Origin: Poriferisodalis sp022821985
GTDB lineage: Bacteria > Actinomycetota > Acidimicrobiia > Acidimicrobiales > Poriferisodalaceae
Assembly (NCBI RefSeq): GCF_965219595.1
Contig: NZ_OZ244781.1
Span: 2,170,001 to 2,234,000, forward strand
Length of the DNA: 64,000 nt
Reading direction: 5' to 3'
The notes under the pieces were generated by a model. It ran no database searches and was not told where the DNA came from. It worked only from the letters and a program-made list of their open reading frames with translations. Positions within the stretch are counted from its first letter, which is position 1, and each line of letters starts with the position of its first letter. The position numbers and the translations under genes are program-made. Positions 61,665 through 64,000 of this stretch are shown piece by piece.

Positions 61665-63164
61665 ATGTTCGACACGCTGACTGAACGCCTGTCCGGGACT
61701 CTGCGGGGCCTGCGGGGTCGCGGACGCATGCGTCCTGCCGACGTCGACGAGGCACTGGCCGAGATCCGATTGGCGTTGCTCGAGGCCGACGTCAATGTTG
61801 CGGTGGTGCGCCGCTTCGTGGAGCGGGTCCGCGAGCGCAGCGTCGGCGGTGAGGTCACCGCCAGCCTCACGCCCGGCCAGCAGGTCACCAAGATCGTCAA
61901 TGACGAGCTCATCGACATCCTGGGCACCAGCCCGCTGAACGTCCAGTTCGCGTCAAAACCGCCCACCGTCGTGCTGCTGGCCGGACTCCAGGGCTCCGGC
62001 AAGACGACCGCTGCAGCCAAGTTGGCCCAGTGGTGCAAGTCCCAGGGCCGCAACCCGCTGCTGGTGGGGGCCGACTTGCAGCGTCCCGCAGCCGTCGAAC
62101 AGTTGCGGACGCTGGCCCGCAGCATCGATGTGGAGGTATGGAGCCAAGCGGGCGAAACAGGCGACAGGGGCCAAGCGAGCGACCCTGTGGCCTGTGCGGC
62201 CGGCGGACTCGCCCACGCCCGCCATGCCGGCCGCGATGTGCTCATCGTGGATACGGCGGGCCGGCTGGCGGTCGATGCCGAGCTGATGACCGAGGTGGCG
62301 CGCATCTCGGACGCCGTCGAACCCCATTACACCTTCCTCGTCGTCGACTCCATGGTGGGCCAGGACGCTGTTGCGACCGCTGAGGCCTTCCACGCAACGC
62401 TCGAAGTGGACGGGATCATCCTGACCAAGCTCGACGGCGACGCTCGCGGCGGTGCGGCCCTGTCAGTCGCCGAGGTCGTCGGCCGCCCGGTGGCCTTCGC
62501 GTCGGTCGGAGAGAAGATCGACGACTTCGAGCAATTCCATCCGGACCGCATGGCGAGCCGGATTCTCGGCATGGGCGACGTGATGACGCTCATCGAGAAG
62601 GCAGAGCGCGTCTACGAGCAGGAAGAGGCGGAGGCGGCCGCTCAGCGCCTCGTCGAGGGCACATTCACGCTCGACGATTTCGTGGATCAGCTTCGTCAGC
62701 TCCGCAAGATGGGCAACCTGCAGAGCATCGTCTCGATGATGCCGGGTGTCTCCGATCAGGTCCGCAATGCCGAGATCGACGATGATCGCATCACCACCGC
62801 CGAAGCCATCGTGCTGTCGATGACGCCGGCGGAGCGCGTGTCGCCGGAGATCATCGACGCCTCCCGCCGGGCCCGCATCGCTGCCGGCAGCGGCACGTCA
62901 TCAGCGCAGGTCAGCAACCTGCTCAAGCAGTTCACCCAGATGCGCAAGATGATGGGCGGCATGATGGGTCTGGGCTCGAAGCGTCGTCCGGCCGGCCGTA
63001 AAGCTGCTCGCAAGCGTGGAAAGAGCGCCGGGGGCGGCTCGCGCACTGGCGGGGGAGGCAGGGCCACGCCCAAGGGAGCATCCCGGGCGGGCAAGCCGGC
63101 AGGCAAGCCATCGGTCGCCGACATCGACTGGGATGCGCTCGACCTGAAGCTGCCCGGCCGCTGA
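61665..63164 (+). CDS. ffh: Signal recognition particle protein Ffh
   Basis: A 499-residue protein from ATG 61665; a GTG at 61662 is directly before it. NG-domain motifs are LLAGLQGSGKTTAAAKLAQW, VGADLQRPAAVEQLRTLA, VLIVDTAGRLAVDAELMTEV and ILTKLDGDARGGAALSVAEV. The C-terminal M domain is Met-rich (QFTQMRKMMGGMMGLGSK) for SRP RNA and signal-peptide binding, and a basic Gly-rich tail closes it. It recognises signal peptides on nascent chains. The gene for the SRP RNA is not seen in this window. Confidence 0.96.
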   Translation: MFDTLTERLSGTLRGLRGRGRMRPADVDEALAEIRLALLEADVNVAVVRRFVERVRERSVGGEVTASLTPGQQVTKIVNDELIDILGTSPLNVQFASKPPTVVLLAGLQGSGKTTAAAKLAQWCKSQGRNPLLVGADLQRPAAVEQLRTLARSIDVEVWSQAGETGDRGQASDPVACAAGGLAHARHAGRDVLIVDTAGRLAVDAELMTEVARISDAVEPHYTFLVVDSMVGQDAVATAEAFHATLEVDGIILTKLDGDARGGAALSVAEVVGRPVAFASVGEKIDDFEQFHPDRMASRILGMGDVMTLIEKAERVYEQEEAEAAAQRLVEGTFTLDDFVDQLRQLRKMGNLQSIVSMMPGVSDQVRNAEIDDDRITTAEAIVLSMTPAERVSPEIIDASRRARIAAGSGTSSAQVSNLLKQFTQMRKMMGGMMGLGSKRRPAGRKAARKRGKSAGGGSRTGGGGRATPKGASRAGKPAGKPSVADIDWDALDLKLPGR

Positions 63165-63242
63165 GCACTCATCCGCTTCCACAGCGGGCGCGTCTCCAAG
63201 AGCGTGCGCGGATTGGCGGAACTTCCCGTGGTGCCACGCTTT

Positions 63243-63325
63243 GCTTCCCGCTCTTGTTCCCAATCTCGATTGAATTCGGGCTCACGGGCCGCTCGGGCCA
63301 CGGCTTCGCCATGCGGCTCAGCCTC
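63243..63325 (-). repeat. Dispersed intergenic element, copy C
   Basis: Matches copy B on the opposite strand, including the GAGGCTGAGCCG arm, but about 16 bases between GTGAGC and GAACAAGAGCGGG differ by insertion. It lies in the 271-nt spacer between ffh and rpsP (63165-63435); the rest of the spacer holds no recognised gene. Confidence 0.85.
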
Positions 63326-63435
63326 CAAGGGGTTAGCGAGCAGTGGCCCGTTAGGATCGTTCGTCGGCGCGGCGGCCTGCTTGGCTCGCCGATCCCCAAC
63401 GAGCCCCCATCCGAATACACCTAACCGGGAGCAAC

Positions 63436-63912
63436 ATGGCCGTTCGTCTGCGCCTCAAGCGCACCGGCAAGAAGAAGCAGCCCAGCTATCGCGTCGTCGC
63501 AGTCGACAGCCGCAAGCCACGCGATGGCCGCGTTCTGGAGATCATCGGCACCTACGACCCTCGACAGGAGCCCTCTGCGATCTCGATCGCCAATGAGCGC
63601 GCTGTCCATTGGCTCAGCCACGGGGCTCAGCCCAGCGACACCGTCTCCAAGCTGCTGACGATTTCCGGCGCGTGGGACGAATTCCGCTCGCAGGGCTCCT
63701 CTGAGCCCGCAGACAGCAGCCCTGAGGCTGTGCAAGCTGCATCGTCCGAGCCCGCACCCGCAGCCGCACCTACGCCCGATCTGGTGCTCGATACGCCCGA
63801 GCCGGGTGCAGACGACTCACCAGAGACTTCCGCAGAAGTGCCTGCCGATGAGCCAGCGCTCCTGGATGGGGCACCTGAGCCGAAGTCTCCTGAACCTGGG
63901 GAGGCCCAGTGA
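63436..63912 (+). CDS. rpsP: 30S ribosomal protein S16 with acidic Ala/Pro tail
   Basis: A 158-residue protein from ATG 63436 (GGGAG 7 nt upstream). The S16 domain is in the first 80 residues (AVRLRLKRTGKKKQPSYRVV, then EIIGTYDPRQEPSAI). Residues about 85-158 form a low-complexity Glu/Pro/Ala/Ser tail, common in actinobacterial S16 but longer here than the minimal protein. Its stop overlaps the next start (GTGA). Confidence 0.94.
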   Translation: MAVRLRLKRTGKKKQPSYRVVAVDSRKPRDGRVLEIIGTYDPRQEPSAISIANERAVHWLSHGAQPSDTVSKLLTISGAWDEFRSQGSSEPADSSPEAVQAASSEPAPAAAPTPDLVLDTPEPGADDSPETSAEVPADEPALLDGAPEPKSPEPGEAQ

Positions 63913-64000
63913 CCGACGGTCACACCGGCGAAGACACCGAGACCACCACTGCCGAAGAGGTCCTGCTGTATCTCATCGCTCAGCTTGTCGAGCATCCCGA
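63909..64000 (+). CDS. khpA: KH-domain RNA-binding protein, N-terminus only
   Basis: From GTG 63909, overlapping the rpsP stop. About 30 residues are visible before the window edge (MTDGHTGEDTE, then EEVLLYLIAQLVEHP). LLYLIAQLVEHP is the start of the KhpA domain, usual directly after rpsP and before rimM. The KH GxxG loop is beyond the edge. Confidence 0.72.
   Translation, partial: MTDGHTGEDTETTTAEEVLLYLIAQLVEHP

Overview
The window is high-GC DNA with dense genes, many GTG starts and several actinobacterial markers: NucS/EndoMS instead of MutS/MutL, a SepIVA-like DivIVA protein beside coaD, GTP-dependent PEP carboxykinase, and a DUF222/13E12 HNH protein. The gene content and the abundance of acyl-CoA enzymes best fit an uncultured or marine-type actinobacterium near class Acidimicrobiia; that placement is an inference. 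No rRNA, tRNA or CRISPR array was seen.

Region 1 (1-14.2 kb) is metabolic. It holds a class III CoA transferase cut by the left edge, two enoyl-CoA hydratase-family genes, a HIT hydrolase, coaA, a geranylgeranyl-reductase-like flavoprotein, a VanW envelope protein, a split SDR plus MaoC hydratase pair, nucS with an MBL hydrolase, an orphan PEP-enzyme swivel-domain protein and cysQ. Region 2 (14.4-20.2 kb) is a complete aapJQMP-type amino-acid ABC transporter. Region 3 (20.2-31 kb) carries a HAD hydrolase, ettA, xthA, a UvrD-like helicase, a BtuF-like protein, a second CoA transferase, two unknown genes, pckG and a small cold-shock-like protein.

Region 4 is a conserved housekeeping block interrupted by an island. 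fakA-recG (31.0-35.1 kb) is normally followed by rsmD-coaD. Here about 16 kb separates them, and rsmD is inverted. The island holds (a) a 2100-residue exported protein joining a PEP-synthase-like swivel/ATP-grasp module in permuted order to nine Calx-beta domains, (b) a PLD-SNF2 helicase, (c) an Eco57I-type DNA methyltransferase gene broken by G13 and C13 homopolymers and by duplicated segments lying in different frames, and (d) an HNH/DUF222 gene behind an AT-rich divergent promoter. The helicase and methyltransferase look like a two-gene restriction or defence module that is phase-variable, decaying or misassembled.

Region 5 (51.4-64 kb) is the conserved coaD-sepIVA-DUF177-rpmF-plsX-acp-rnc-fpg-smc-ftsY-ffh-rpsP-khpA array. 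Many genes overlap at ATGA or GTGA, so they are probably translationally coupled. The Fpg/MutM-like protein lacks essentially all catalytic residues of that family.

Across the window ten genes have a TANNNT box only 6-8 nt before the start codon, which suggests widespread leaderless transcription. A short intergenic element occurs three times (19.4, 27.9 and 63.3 kb).
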